This document shows, piece after piece, positions 32,881 to 45,073 of a stretch of 64,000 bases of DNA; position 1 is the first letter of the stretch; the number at the start of each line of letters is the position of its first letter. Both the position numbers and the translations under genes were made by a program. Where the stretch lies: assembly GCA_037176885.1 (NCBI GenBank), contig JAWWNJ010000002.1, positions 2,852,001-2,916,000 of the forward strand, in the 5' to 3' direction. The notes beneath the pieces are model-generated. The model did no database searches. It was not told the DNA's origin and saw nothing but the letters and a program-made list of their open reading frames with translations. Origin of the DNA: Favolaschia claudopus. Taxonomy: Eukaryota; Basidiomycota; Agaricomycetes; Agaricales; Mycenaceae.

Positions 32881-34617
32881 ATTCCCACGTTTTCGACTTG
32901 TTCCTTACCGCGATGAGCTCAGGACTAGTACTGAGGCTAGCTTAGGTTCCGCCCGACGTGTTCTAGGCGAACCTACGGTTCAATCCTCGGCTGCAATGGC
33001 TGGGGGAAATCGTGAAGGCTGACAGAGAAACATTGGCAAAATTTGCAAACTTTGGCGGCCTGGGTTCGGTGGGCGGTAGCAATGCATCAAGGCTAGAGTT
33101 CAGCATCTTACTACCGGCGACCGCTAGTATCGTACTGGCTGAAACCATTCGAGAATAGCGAACGTGGCTGATCTTGAACCAAGACCTCACTTGCGCTCGT
33201 CAAGAAGGTGCTGTCTAGTATCACAACAACAAATATTGGTTTCGAAGCTTTCAAGCCAGCATTCATTCGGTTTCGGGCCCCCGCCCCTGGATTCTTTATC
33301 ACCATGCTCGACTTTCAGCAGCGAAAGTATCTTCGAAGCCAGAAGCAGTCGATGAGCAAGATCTGGCGACCGCCCAGTCAGTCAACGCATTTTACCATCA
33401 CACGGACGCGCTGTGAGTGTGCAAGCTTGTCTCTGACGCTGTACTGATCATAAGTCATAGTTCCCGCCAATTCATATCCATCCCCGTGAGATGGTCATCC
33501 GCATTGACTTCGGCACAATTCGACCTGAAGCCCATCGTCGTACCAAAATTCTATTAAGTTCAGATGAGCGCTCTCGACATTTGCAATGTACGACACTGCC
33601 TTCGAAGGGTAAACGCGCTGCAGGAAGAAGAACCAATCCGAAAGGAAGCAAAGACCTCTCAATGTCTCCACACCAAAGGTTTCCGTCCTTCATATCTCAC
33701 CCTCCTCAAGTGCATCGCCGCCGCCGCCGCCGCTTCGTGGGAGCCTGGTCCGAAAATCGTCGGGGGAGAATGTGGCCAAAGTTCCGATCCCGAAAGAAAC
33801 AGCTGACAAAGCCATCCACGGTCCACCATGTTCGCGAAGAATGGTTCTTGTCCATGCCTCATTACTCAAACGCGTTGCCGCCCACGAACACTGGTCACCC
33901 TGGACTCTACGCAAATCAACTCTTGCTATTATCGCCACTTGTCGTGGACGCCGCCGCCGCACGTTACTTGGCTCGGTGGGCGGTTTGATGGAGCTGCGCG
34001 AAGACTCGGAAAGATAGATGGGAATGGGATCATCTGCAGACGATGATGGTGACTCAGTTGTATCTCATCTCAGCCTGCGAATCTTTTCCTCCAACTTCAA
34101 TCCACTCCTCCTCCAGCTCACGTTCTCGACTCTCGAGTCAATCTGGCAAACCAAGACAAGCTCACTGCTTAACTGAGCGACTCTCTTGGCGGTGTGGGCT
34201 GCGGTTCCAATGAGGACGGCCTCTCCCAGAGTACTCGGTCTAACCTTGAGCGCTGCATCTGCCTCGTCTTGAAAGGCCAGAGAGGCACTGCCAGATGCGG
34301 TAGGAAGTCGGGATAAGATGGTCCGATGTACTGATACATCGCCTCTCCTTGTTAGTTCTCCAAGTTTGAAATGGTCCACATAATGGTCCTCGAACCTGCT
34401 ACCTCACAAAGGGCCGACGAATTGTAACATTGTTCTCTTCATCCGAGTCTCAGGAGTTTGTTACGAAAGACATTAAGTATTGCGGCGTTGACTGGTGGTG
34501 GAATGAACTCAATTCATCTGACGCCCCCGAAAGTGTAACGACCAAGTTAAATACCCCATATGAATTGCTCTATAGCATATTGCTGGGAATCCGAGCGCGA
34601 CAACGAGATATAAAACG
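32881..34617. other. Long stretch without a confident gene
   Basis: About 1.7 kb. Plus-strand fragments around 33230-33525 (reading ...EAVDEQDLATAQSVN and, across a 43-nt GT-AG interval, HSSRQFISIPVRW) and 33564-33806 look coding-like, but I could not join them into one frame with a start. It may be a decayed gene. A (GCC) run lies at about 33715-33738. A 104-codon minus-strand frame (34065-34379) has no domain. Confidence 0.35.
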
Positions 34618-36000
34618 ATGTACGACCTGAGAGTCTCAGGCTCCCACGATACTACAACCTGCTCTTTACCACATTCTTTGATGAACGGCAACATATTGTC
34701 TCTTCCAAACGAACTGCTCCTTGCTATCGCTGCGGCTGGCCAGCATACTCATAGTCTCTATACCCCAACAGCCCAAAAATCAGAATGGATTCTATCGCGT
34801 CTCTCTCATCGTTTCCGGAATGTTATAACAAGCGCGCCGACGCTTTGGGCCAACATCGAAGTTAGCTTGAACTCCCTTGAGACTCGACAAGGATTGGGGG
34901 AGATTCTCAGGCTTTATCTGCGCCGCTCCATCCCTATCAACGTCTCTGTCTCCTTGAAGGTACTTTTAGCATCCGATGTTATGCGTACAGAATGGCTGCC
35001 CGACATTGCGTCTGCGATCAATCGCGTGGAGCGATTGCACGTTGTTCTCAGCTCGGAGGAGGATGATTTAGGCGACGAGTTTATGCCTCTCCGCTACCTG
35101 GCCGCTCCGAACTTGCGACACCTGGAAATCGTAAATGCCAACGTCCATTCCAAGTATCGTTGCGCGGTGCAACTGTTCTCCGCTGGCGCACCCAAGCTGT
35201 CCTCCGTGCGGATGTGTGGATTCTTCCCCGCTCCACCACCACCGTCTTGGAAGTCTGCCTTGACTCATCTAGTCATTGACAATCAGGGACACATTTTCGA
35301 TACCGACGACGAGGTCATGCTCTCCATTTTGAAGCCACCCATCTCCCTAGTATGCCTCTGCCTCGATCTCTCGGCACTACCCTATGCACACCAGATCTGT
35401 ATTCCGTCTCTGAAAGACCTCAGTCTTCACCTCATGGCATGGCAAGACGTAGAATACTTCGAAGAGATCATCGATCTTATCGAGTGTCCTGCACTAACTA
35501 CGCTCACCATCGTGGGCAGCCACGGAGATCAAGTCTATTCCCTCCTCTACAAACCTCGCCCATCCTTTCCTGCGTTGAACACTGTCACCTTCACCAATGA
35601 CGACCACTTCAATGGCTGTGGTTATGGATGTGAGAACGACGTGCCGTTTTCTCCTACAACCCGCCCCCTCGGCGGTCCGCCGTCGTTCCCGGCCTTGTCG
35701 TCACTCGTCCTCGTTAACCACTGTTTCATGTGGAAGCTCGTCAGGGAGATCTTGGGGCCAAATCCGCCGCCTTTGCCGCAGCTCGAGACGCTCACTCTGT
35801 GTCCAACAGTGAGCATCTCAGATGTACGACATGCCCTCCAGGATGTGGTACGCGATTCCTCGAGAAGGCTGCCGAAATTGCGACTTTCGCCTTCGGTGTA
35901 CTTCGGGGAAGACTGGGGGGAAAGTCGCGCAGATGTAGAAGTTCTTGAGGAGGACGAAATAGTTGGATACGGGCCGAATTTAGAGGAGGAATTTTCGTGA
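34618..36000 (+). CDS. F-box-like/LRR-type protein
   Basis: Single exon, up to 460 residues. The likely start is ATG 34681 (MNGNILSLPNELLLAIA) rather than the first ATG, because the F-box-like sequence LPNELLLAI and the RFRNVITSAPTLWANIEVSL pattern follow directly. The body is built of leucine-rich segments (LRHLEIVNANV; LSLHLMAWQDVEYF; LETLTLCPTVSISD), and the tail is acidic. It is distinct in sequence from the other two F-box groups of this window. It is probably an SCF adaptor; the substrate is unknown. Confidence 0.72.
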   Translation: MYDLRVSGSHDTTTCSLPHSLMNGNILSLPNELLLAIAAAGQHTHSLYTPTAQKSEWILSRLSHRFRNVITSAPTLWANIEVSLNSLETRQGLGEILRLYLRRSIPINVSVSLKVLLASDVMRTEWLPDIASAINRVERLHVVLSSEEDDLGDEFMPLRYLAAPNLRHLEIVNANVHSKYRCAVQLFSAGAPKLSSVRMCGFFPAPPPPSWKSALTHLVIDNQGHIFDTDDEVMLSILKPPISLVCLCLDLSALPYAHQICIPSLKDLSLHLMAWQDVEYFEEIIDLIECPALTTLTIVGSHGDQVYSLLYKPRPSFPALNTVTFTNDDHFNGCGYGCENDVPFSPTTRPLGGPPSFPALSSLVLVNHCFMWKLVREILGPNPPPLPQLETLTLCPTVSISDVRHALQDVVRDSSRRLPKLRLSPSVYFGEDWGESRADVEVLEEDEIVGYGPNLEEEFS

Positions 36001-36178
36001 TCGTCTTCGCTACGGATTTTGAAACTGGACCAGCAGGGAGTTTGTCCAAAACCTTACGCATGACATCCGCCTCCAATACGCCTCGGTATTTATCGTCCTC
36101 CTACCGCTGTTTTCCGCATAAATGTCCAGCGAATAGAAAATATCGACGAATAGTCACAGCTGCCACTAAAGAAAAACT

Positions 36179-38196
36179 CTAGATTTTATCAAACCAAGCA
36201 TCTGCCATCTCACGAACATTCCCTCCCTTCTTTTCTCTCCACGTCGTTGCCTGTGCGACGAAAAATCCCAGTCCCACCACCTTCCCCTCCTCCTCCATGA
36301 AACTCAACACAAAAGTAAACACTGGGTCCTCGAACGGCGTTTTATCTGCACCGTAGCCGTCAACGTAGAGCGTCGTAAGCTCTCCCGCGTAGTAATCCGT
36401 CCCGGGGATAGGGATGAACCGGAGATGAGTTCCCCAGAAACGAGGCCAAACACCGTAGAGCTCGGTTGAATTCAGGCTGGTAGACTTTCCCGCTGCGGTG
36501 TCGACTTTGGTGAAATTCTTCAGAATCTCGATGCACGCGGGTGTGGAGGAGGAAGCGCTGCAGAGTGTAAAATTGCCGTAACCGGCGTTTGCATATTCTC
36601 CTGCTAAATTGGCTGCGTTAGAGGGAACAACGCTTGACGTCGCGGTGGGTGTGGCCGAAGGGTTCGAAGTGGAGGTTGAACCCAACAGCCCGGACGAAGA
36701 TTCGGACGCAGGTGAAGCGGCGAGCCCAAGAACACGATCCGCAACTGCAATTGCAATGTCGTTGGGGCCCGATCCCGCTGTATTTGAGAGGACGACAACG
36801 GCAAAGTTGTCGTAAGGGAAGATCGTACACATTGAGGAGACTCCTGGGGCGCCGCCGTTGTGCCAAATTAGCTGCATCGTTGAAAGAAAGTGAGTTAAAT
36901 ACGAACACGAGGAAAGACTGAATCCAACATCCATACCTCATGCCCGCGATAGGCAGTCCTCACCCAGCCAAGCCCATACTGCATTGGAGCAAATCGTCCA
37001 TCGCCCTTGTTTGCCGCCGCAAGAACGCTGTTTCCAGTTGTCGCAAGTTGGAACGTCGCATGCGGTATGATGGTCGAGTTGGTCTCGGCGACCACTCCCC
37101 CATTCAGGATTAACTTCGCCCACTTAAGCTAGCCGGAGGAAATTCATAAACGAAAACGCCCAATGGTAAATTCAATGAAGTGAGCTCTTACCATATCTTG
37201 CGCGGTGGAAATGACGCCTCCTGCGCCTGCGATGAACTCCATCCCTTGTTCGTCCGCGAAGAAAGGGATACGCCGTCCGGAAGGTGACCAGGTTTGCGAA
37301 AAGGTGTCAAGATTGAGCACATTATCGGGATGCAGTGTTGAGGACGACATGTTGAGAGGCAGCATAATTCGGTTTTCGACAAAGTCGCTGTAGGAAATTC
37401 CGGACAATTTTGATACAATGTAGGCTCCTGTGATGAACATCTAGACTCGGGGTCAAAGTTCTTGTATGGTTATATCACGGAAAGCATATGTTTTTCATAC
37501 CTGATTATTGTATTCGAATAGTTGGCGAAACTCGTACGCTGTACGTAGATTTCGCATCCTCACAACGAGATCATGGGGCGAATCGTTCGCAGAGTACGAC
37601 ATATCGTGGCTAGACGAAAAAGAACCAAAGTCGAGAGGAACGAAGGGAGAATGGTTAGTTGACCTACGCCGGAAGTCCGGTGACATGCGAAAGCAAATCT
37701 CTGAGATCAGCTTTCACCGTTGAGAATTCGTCTTCTGTCTTCCACTCCCCAGGAAGCAGGTCCGTGACTTTGGTGTCCCAGTCAAATCTCGGGACGCCTT
37801 CTGGTAGAGCCGTCTTGTTTACTCCATCCGCAAAATCCTGCATAAGAATACCGAGAGAGGCGGACAAAAACCCCTTGGACAAGGAACCGATCCCAAAAAT
37901 TGTCTTCGAGTACAAGTCAGAATCAAAACGCAACATCGAAAATTTAGGACAAAGCTACATACATCAGGTTGAACCTTATCCCCGGTTTCTGTCCTGTTAC
38001 CCCACGCTCCGAATTCAACGTTACCAGTGGGGGAGAGTATGCCCAGAGCTAGACCAGTGATATTATTCTTGTTCATGATGCTTTGAATGGCGGATGTAAG
38101 CTGGCCGTCGATGTATGTGCCATTTTCAGAGCCCGTCTGCTGCGCGAGTACCACCGTCGCAAATGCAAACACTGGCAGTGAGTTGAAGAGAATCAT
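36179..38196 (-). CDS. Secreted beta-lactamase-fold serine hydrolase
   Basis: Multi-exon gene of the class C beta-lactamase/penicillin-binding-protein family, which in fungi covers esterases, peptidases and transesterases. The N-terminus MILFNSLPVFAFATVVLAQQ is a signal peptide. The catalytic Ser-x-x-Lys is in FGIGSLSKGF, with the tyrosine motif in LFEYNNQ. The third motif appears as HNGG in LIWHNGGAPGVSSM. FVENRIMLPLNMSSS and EFIAGAGGVISTAQDM are family-typical. Many NxS/T sites suggest glycosylation. A Ser/Thr-rich linker (GSTSTSNPSATPTATSS) precedes a C-terminal lipocalin-like region. The substrate cannot be named. Confidence 0.85.
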
Positions 38197-38930
38197 TGCG
38201 AAGAAGGAGATGGAAGGAAATGGCTCTTCTGTCTCGGAGATTTAAGTATGCTACGAACGTTTCATTGAATGAATTGGTGTCCAATGACTCCACGGACCTA
38301 CCGTGATGGCGTGTTTTGAGTATGTTCGCTCATACCGATTGTTACTCTCGATTCTAACGTTATTCCGAGCATTCAAACTGTCGATGACTGAATCAGCTTT
38401 GGACGACGAAGTTCCGCCGAAATGAACGAGCCTGAGGGGGAAACCGATACACGAAGAGGAATATCAAGAGGAATACGTGGATACATACTAGCCGTAGGCG
38501 GGAGGCAATTGAGGAGGGTGTGGATGCGCTCGGCCCGTTGCATGTCGGAGCGCAGCGGACAAGGAAGTCACACCGAAGAAAACCAACTTTCGGCTCACCC
38601 GACCTACATTCCGAAACAAATCGTGCCGACTTACCAGTAGGCTGGTGCGAAACATGAGCCAATTCGCAATGATTCGACTTCCCTGTCATGCCGCTCGATA
38701 GACAAGGCGAAACAATAAAAAATCGGCTTTGTTTCCTCCCAGCCGGTTTTTTTCGGTGTGAGTTGGAGGAAAGAGAGCTGTGCTAGTGGTCACATGACCG
38801 CGAATCTGCCTTGTCCTCTCCGCGTTCCCGGGCCTTTGTTCTCTTTTGGCCTCTGAACCTTTGTTCTTGGACTCATTTATTCTGACTTGGGCTCGGGTCT
38901 GTAGCTTCTTGCTCAACAACTCTCACTCGA
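38197..38930. promoter_or_regulatory. Divergent spacer
   Basis: About 730 bp separating the leftward hydrolase from the rightward zinc-knuckle-like gene; it should contain both promoters. Short frames only, with no clear motif. Confidence 0.4.
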
Positions 38931-39597
38931 ATGCCGCCGCGGTCCTCTGTTGCAGCGCCGGCGACTCCTCGTGCCACGCCGACCGCCGCTGACTCCACGC
39001 CCTTGCCAACTCCTCGTAAATCGCCTCACTGCAAAACATGCGGGAGCCCACGCAAAGGCCACCCCCTTCGTTCTTGTCCCACCGATCCCCTTCGACCGTC
39101 TCCGAGTCCAAGTCCCCTCAAATCTTCCTCAAGTACAAAAACTCGAGCCACCGCGGGTAATCTCATAGATGCACTCGAAGCGATGAACCTGGAGGACCGC
39201 GATCTGAAGGAAAAGCGCGAGCGCCGAAAGTCTGCAGCTGCGGCTCTGCGGCGCCCCAACTCTCTCGACTCGTTACCGAGCATATCGACATTCACTGGGG
39301 AGATCTTGGATCGTCTTGCTCAGCCGGGGATTTTGGATCCCTGCGAAAGCAAGAAGGGAGGCGACGACGACGACGGCGAGAAGCGAGAGGCTGTTGTGCG
39401 ATGGCGGGAGACCAGTGGCGTGCCTACTGGTGCGAAGAAAGGTATGCGCGGAGCGTTCTCGTGCTTTCAGAGTTTGACTCTGGAATCTAATTTCAGCTTC
39501 TTCGCCAGCCAAGTCGAAAATCCCTAGCTCTGCGGCCGCACCGATAGCTGATTCGACGCCCACTAAGAAACGGCTCCCTGAGAGTGTGAGAAAATGA
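38931..39597 (+). CDS. Zinc-knuckle-like, disordered protein
   Basis: Two exons (38931-39441, 39497-39597) give 203 residues. The N-terminus is Pro/Ala/Thr-rich. At about residue 33, HCKTCGSPRKGHPLRSCP forms a compact CxxC...C motif, common in Agaricomycete proteins and probably zinc-binding. A predicted helix follows (NLIDALEAMNLEDRDLKEKRER), then an acidic patch (GGDDDDGEK) and a basic Ser/Lys-rich tail ending LPESVRK. No catalytic domain is seen. A nuclear, DNA- or RNA-associated role would fit the composition, but this is inference. Confidence 0.6.
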
Positions 39598-40352
39598 ATT
39601 CCTCAAGAATTCCTGGTAAGACGTTGCTTATTTCTCGTCGTGGTCGTGGTTTCTGACTCGCAGGTCTCAGCGTATAGACCGAGACTAGCAGCTTACTATT
39701 ACTTTCTTGTATTTGTGCTTCCTTCAAGATCATGTTCTCAATCAGAGCGGCTGCTCAAGACTTCGGTGACTTGCTACACTCTGCTACACTCGACCGCCTT
39801 CACTACCAGAGTACCAGAGACCGCAGGCACTGTCAATGAACTTCTATTGCCGAACAATCCTCATCTGCCTCTTTCTCGAATCGCATCGCCATGGCTGCTA
39901 TCCTGAAAGGCTTTTCTCTGCAACTCCTTAAGATGCACAAATTCCGCTCGTCCTTACATGCCCTCGGAGGCTTCCTCGCTCGCCGCTCCGAAGACTATAC
40001 ATAAATCACCCATTGTTTGTCTACCTCTGCAGCCCTGGATTAAGATATGGACGAAGGATAGAGTACATCTGGGAAGCCTTTTTCGACTATGTACATTCAA
40101 AATATATTTTTTGCGATGCGAGTCCAACCACTCCCATTTTCTTTTCTTGCTTATCATACACACACCAATGTACATTCCAGTCACAGTACCTGCTTGAAAT
40201 TCTTTGCCTTTGGTCATTGTCTTTCAGTCACATCACACTAAGAACTTGACCTGACCTTCACCGCCGCCTTGACCTCTTCCATGACCTGCCATAGCTTTCC
40301 TCTATTCAACCCACAACTTTGACTGGCTTGACTCTGCTTGAATCTTTTACCG
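39598..40352. other. Spacer
   Basis: About 755 bp upstream of YAF9. Overlapping short frames on both strands have no domain content. Presumed UTR and promoter. Confidence 0.4.
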
Positions 40353-41318
40353 ATGGCGACTGAGCGCGTCCGCGTCCGCGTCAGTCCGTCCTCCACCATG
40401 TCTCGCGACGCGCTCACCCTCGGTGCACGCAGGGCCTCAACATCTACCGCCCCATAATCTACGGCAATACCGCAACAGTTCTCAATCCGAAGCAGCGCGA
40501 GGCACTTGCAGCAACGGCGCCGGACCACACCCACACCTGGACCGTCGCTGTCCGCGGCGCGGCCTCGGCGCCTGATCAGGACATTGTAGGCGGCGCGGAC
40601 GACATATCGCATTTCATCAAACGCGTAACGTTCAAGCTGCACGATACGTATCCGAATCCGTCGCGCAGTGAGTTTGTGTCGACAAAGGAGTTAGTTCTAG
40701 GTGATTTTTTTTTTTTTTTTTGCTTTCAGACATCGACAAGCCGCCGTTCGAGGTAACAGAAACTGGGTGCGTGTTCTCAATGCGAGAAATCGTCCCTATG
40801 CACCGTACCGAAAATACGTCCACTCACGCCACTCGCACAGCTGGGGTGAATTCGAGATCCAAATCCGCATCACCTTCGTCCCAGACGCAGGCGAGAAACC
40901 CATCACCTTCTACCACCACCTCAAACTCCACCCCTGGACCGCGACCGGCGAGCCAGAGATCCCCCCCATCGACGTCGCAGCCAAACTGGGGCCCGTGCAC
41001 TCGTGGCAGTACGACGAGCTCGTCTTCAACGACCCGTTCCAGACGTTCCTCAACACCCTCATGGCCCACCCCCCGACGCCGCTGGTCCGCAGTCGGCGCA
41101 AGCCCGTGCCGTTCCATCTCGCGCATATGGGTGGGTTGGAGGCGAGTAAGGGCGGGACGCCTGAGTTTACGCAGCAGATGGAGAAGGAGGAGGCGGAGAG
41201 GTTGGAGGAGGCGAGGAAAGCGATTGTTGCTGAGGAGGAGCGGTGGCGGATGAAATTGATAGAACGGGAGAAGGAGCTCGAGCAGCTGCAAAAGCTTGTA
41301 GCGGAGAGAGCGCAGTGA
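40353..41318 (+). CDS. YAF9: YEATS-domain protein Yaf9
   Basis: Four exons (40353-40379, 40433-40667, 40730-40766, 40841-41318) total 777 nt and give 258 residues. Yaf9 is shared by the NuA4 acetyltransferase and SWR1 remodelling complexes and reads acylated histone H3. The YEATS fold runs from GLNIYRPIIYGNTATVL through HTHTWTVAVRG, ISHFIKRVTFKLHDTYPNP, KPPFEVTETGWGEFEIQI and FYHHLKLHPW. The 37-nt third exon is needed to join the last two parts. The C-terminus is a charged coiled coil (EEARKAIVAEEERWRMKLIE), as in fungal Yaf9. Intron 2 contains a run of 17 T at 40705-40721. Confidence 0.94.
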
Positions 41319-41441
41319 TGTACGATTTGTAAGTTAGGGAAGCAGAATCCCTCTCACTGTCGGCAGTGTATTGTTTCTAAAACCATCAAAACAGCAGTGT
41401 AGCCTTTCTAAAACCGTCAACATAGATCCAATGCTTTGTAA

Positions 41442-44400
41442 CTACTTCCTCCCCGACCTCTTCCTATCCTTCGTCTTCTCCCTCTCCATCGCCTTCTCCT
41501 CCGCCCGCTCACTCTGTATAGTCCCATACACCTTCTTCAAACTCTCACTATAACTCCTATCCTTCTCTGCCTGCTTCTTCTGCTCCACCCCAGCCAAGAA
41601 CCTCGCGTCCTTGCGCAACTCCCGAATCGCGCCCTTCCTCTCCTCCTTGTACTGCCGACGCAACTTCGACGCCTCGTTCCGCTCGTGGTCCGGGTCCTGG
41701 TGCCGCAGGTACGACGATTTGGTCGTTTCGAATTTGGGGATGTATGTGGGGATGGGGATGGGTTTGTGTGCTTGGAGGAGGAGGGGTTGCCGTGCTTCGC
41801 GGGCGAATTTGAGGAGTCGTTTGAGGGCGTCGGTGGTGGATGTGAGACGAGTCTGATATAATAAGAAAGAGTTAGAATTGAAGCGTATACTGCGAATCAT
41901 CAAGCGCACCTGGAGAACTGCTACGCTGCCGCATTTCTCCTTGACATGCAGCAGAATCTCGAGCACCGGCGCGTAAAGCTCGATGAAGCCGTCGATGCCC
42001 TTGTACATGTCGGCAAACCGGCCGAGGAGGTCAACAGCAAGAATGAGCAGCTGCAACTTCCCCTCTTCATTCGGAACGTCCGAATTCACCATCAACGACG
42101 CTAAATCTGCTTTCGGGACCACCGTCTTCCCCTTCGCCTTCTTAACATCCAACGCCAACGCCCGACACAACTCCGACCGGAAATCCGGCGCAGGGAACGC
42201 CCCAGGCAGCGCCTCCACACTCGCATACCCAGTCGGCGCCAAATGCACCACGCTATTAACCGCAAAATTCACCGCCTCTGGCACGAGCCTTTTTGACAGT
42301 TGCTCGAATTGCAGGAATAAGGTGCAGAGAAAGAGCCCGCTGGCGACGTCCGCTAGGGACCGTACGCGTGCGAGGCCGAGGTACGCGCCCATGAGGACGC
42401 GCGTTGGGGAGATGACGGCGTGGTGCAGGTCGCTTGTGGGCCAGGTGGCGCCGATGATGCGGAGGAGGGTGAGTTCGGGCAGGCCGGGCCAGGTTTTGGA
42501 GGAGGGGTCGAGGGGGCCGCGGGAGAGGCCGCGTCGGAGGTTCTTGTGCATTAAGGAGAGTTTGGCGACGGTGTGTTCGGCGACTTGGATGGGATAGGCG
42601 CGGGTTAGGGCGGAGAGGTGGGAGAGGAGAGAGGAGATGAGGGCGAAGTGGGGGTCTGGGGGTGTCGAGATGTACAGGAGGTGGTCTATTAGTACTGACG
42701 CCAACGTCTGCGCGGAGTTGTGAGTATGAAGAGGATGAAGAAATGATTGAAGAGGAGTTCACCTGTAACTTGACTTTATTATCTGGAGCCAAACTGGTGT
42801 GATATAGTGCTCGGATGCGCTGAATGACAGTGGGTACGTCCTTGTCGTCCACGTCATCAAGAATTTCCAGGAGCTCTTCATGTGAAGCTGGACAGGGAAA
42901 TGTAAACGGCAATTCTTTATCTCGAGCTTTGGATTTTGATTTTGAAGGCTTTGTCGTCTTGACGAGATTCTCGTGATCGCCCTCCACCTCTGATTCTTCA
43001 CTGTCATCGAGACCGTCAGATATCTGGCCATCTTCGTCTTCATCCTCATCCTCCTCTTCGCCGGAATCATCTCCGCTCCCAGCTAGCCCCCCAACCTCAC
43101 CCGCAACACCATCCTCACCACCAAGCCCCGTCCCAATACCATCCCAACCCTCACCATCATCAAAGTCATCCTCCAAATCATCCCCACCCCTCCTCTTCTT
43201 CTTCTTCGGCCTCCCCGTCTCGTCTTCGCTCTCGCTCTCATCCAACCCCAACATCCGCTTCCTCCGTTGCCGCTCCGCCTTCTCCAACGCCTCCTTCTCA
43301 GCCAGCGCAACCTCCTCCTCCGTTTTAGTCCGGTCTTTGGGTTTCGCTCGAGCATCGAAGGCAAGTTCCCGGACCCGCTGGTCGTAGTCGAGATCGTTAT
43401 TGGCCTCAATTTCGATGGGCTTGGGTGCAGATCCCAGGGGGTCGGAGTTACTTCCGGACGCCAGAGGATCGGGGGCGTATATCAAGTCCCGCAGGGAGTC
43501 GAATTGTTGGTCGAGCTCGTGTCGGACGTTGTCTTCCTCTTGACGCTCCATTTGCCGTAGGAACTGAGAAATTTGTTGAGTCTTGAGAAAAGGGAGGAAG
43601 AGTAGAACGAACCTTGTGTTCTTTGCTTTTGGCCATGACCTCCGCCATAACCTCAGCTTTAGATTTTTTGCGTTCGGGCTGTGAATTTGTCTGAGTAAAC
43701 TGGACCGGCGAGTTGAGTTCAAGACGTACTTGGTCATTCTCGTCGTCGTCTTCATCGTCAGAGAATCCCCTGAAGTGTTTTTCTTGAGCTTGGCCTATAC
43801 AGATGTTGAAGGTCGAACACAAAGTGCACGATTCAGCCTACCAGCGTCGTCTTCCTCATCCTCATCCTCCAACCGCAGCCCAGAATAATCAAAGTCGTCG
43901 AACTTCGATAGACTTTGACCATAATGAGTGAGCTCGTCCTCGTCCTCGAGGTTAAACGCCGTCGCCCGTGAAGACCGTTGCCGTTCTCTCGTAAACCGCT
44001 CCAGCATTCGTTCCTCCAAACTCATCGAGGGGTCGTTCTCTCCAAATCGACGGTCAACAATCCCGCCGGCTCTCCCCTTGTCTTCATACTCCACTAGCAA
44101 AGTTTTCTTGCGCTACAACCAATACCAATCACATCAAGCATTCAATGCTGAGGAACACAGCGTTATAATACACACCTGCTCAATACCAGCCTGCTTGCTT
44201 TGCGATGGTTTGCCAGTAACACCCTTCAATTTCCGTCCCCCAACCTCATGCTTGAGCTTCGTGACCTTCGTGTCGAAGGGGTTCAATTTCTTCTGGATTT
44301 CATCGAGTTTTGCGGCGCGTTTATCCTTGTCTTTTTCTTGAGAATTTGTGCGTTTTCTTTTCTTCCCAGCCTTCTGTTGTCCTGTGATACCAGCCTGCGA

Positions 44401-44442
44401 TAGCGCCGACTTGAGTTGGGACAGTTGCGAGCCCTTTGCCAT
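41442..44442 (-). CDS. NOP14: Nucleolar protein Nop14
   Basis: Multi-exon gene for the U3-snoRNP/90S pre-ribosome component needed for 18S rRNA maturation. The start is MAKGSQLSQLKSALSQAGI at 44442. NPFDTKVTKLKHEVGGRK, DRRFGENDPSMSLEERMLERF (a Nop14 signature), an acidic SDDEDDDEND segment and LRQMERQEEDNVRHELDQQFDSL follow. A long Asp/Glu-rich stretch precedes the helical C-terminal repeats (ELLEILDDVDDKDV, IIGATWPTSDLHHAV, FLCTLFLQFEQLSKR). The C-terminal KK/RKRSGRK end is a likely nuclear signal. The reading through 42256-43755 passes over an intron boundary near 42765, beyond which the ORF becomes proline/arginine noise. Convergent with YAF9, 123 bp apart. Confidence 0.93.
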
Positions 44443-45073
44443 TTTTGGCGGGAGAGGGAGAAATTTCGTGTGACAATGACATGTCACGCTGTATTCGCGG
44501 TCACGTGCTACGCACTCCGTTTCCCTTTCTCTTTCCCCTGAATTTGGGAGCTAGTTGTCGAGTTTAAAACCATGTTGTGCCGTGATTCAGTGTCTTCACA
44601 TTGACTTGGAATTTCAGAGCGAATTTCCACCGAATCCGATGTCTCTGAGGAGTTGGAAAAGACTTGAACGCGCATGTTCATTGTCAATGCGTATCCTTCC
44701 AAACAATCACCACGAGTTCATAGGGCTAGACCTACATAGTCTCAAAAATAGCAGGCCAAGCTGAATCTCAATGATTAGCGACGCCATCGTAGTACAACAC
44801 GCCAATCTACGAGATCTTCAAGCTGCTCCGACGTTATTACGTTCGAAAATTGTTGATTGAGTGAGTCGCGTTCACGAGATTTAGAAATTAGGTATCTGAA
44901 TATGTAGCCAAATGGTGCGTGAGGCTCTTGCCTTGCGTACAACTTGTATATTTGTTATCGAACTGCTGTACACCGATGCAGGCATCTAGATCTATCTGCG
45001 CCCAAACATCGATTTTGGGCTATCTGTAAGGCCACTCCGGTTGCCGGACTGGCCCAAGCGTCTCATGCGACGC
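44443..45073. other. Spacer
   Basis: About 630 bp between the NOP14 start and the stop of the IMO32-like gene. It holds NOP14 promoter sequence, with no recognisable gene or repeat. Confidence 0.4.

Noticed and set aside
32940..32995. tRNA-like GGTTCAATCC with upstream TAGCTTAGG
   Set aside because: The T-stem and acceptor stem do not pair.
40824..41291. 155-codon minus-strand frame, leucine-rich
   Set aside because: Antisense to the YAF9 coiled coil and YEATS region; the leucines come from reversed Glu/Lys codons.
42256..42765. Proline/arginine-rich C-terminal part of a 499-codon frame
   Set aside because: Read-through of a NOP14 intron into the wrong frame; the correct NOP14 exons cover the same DNA.
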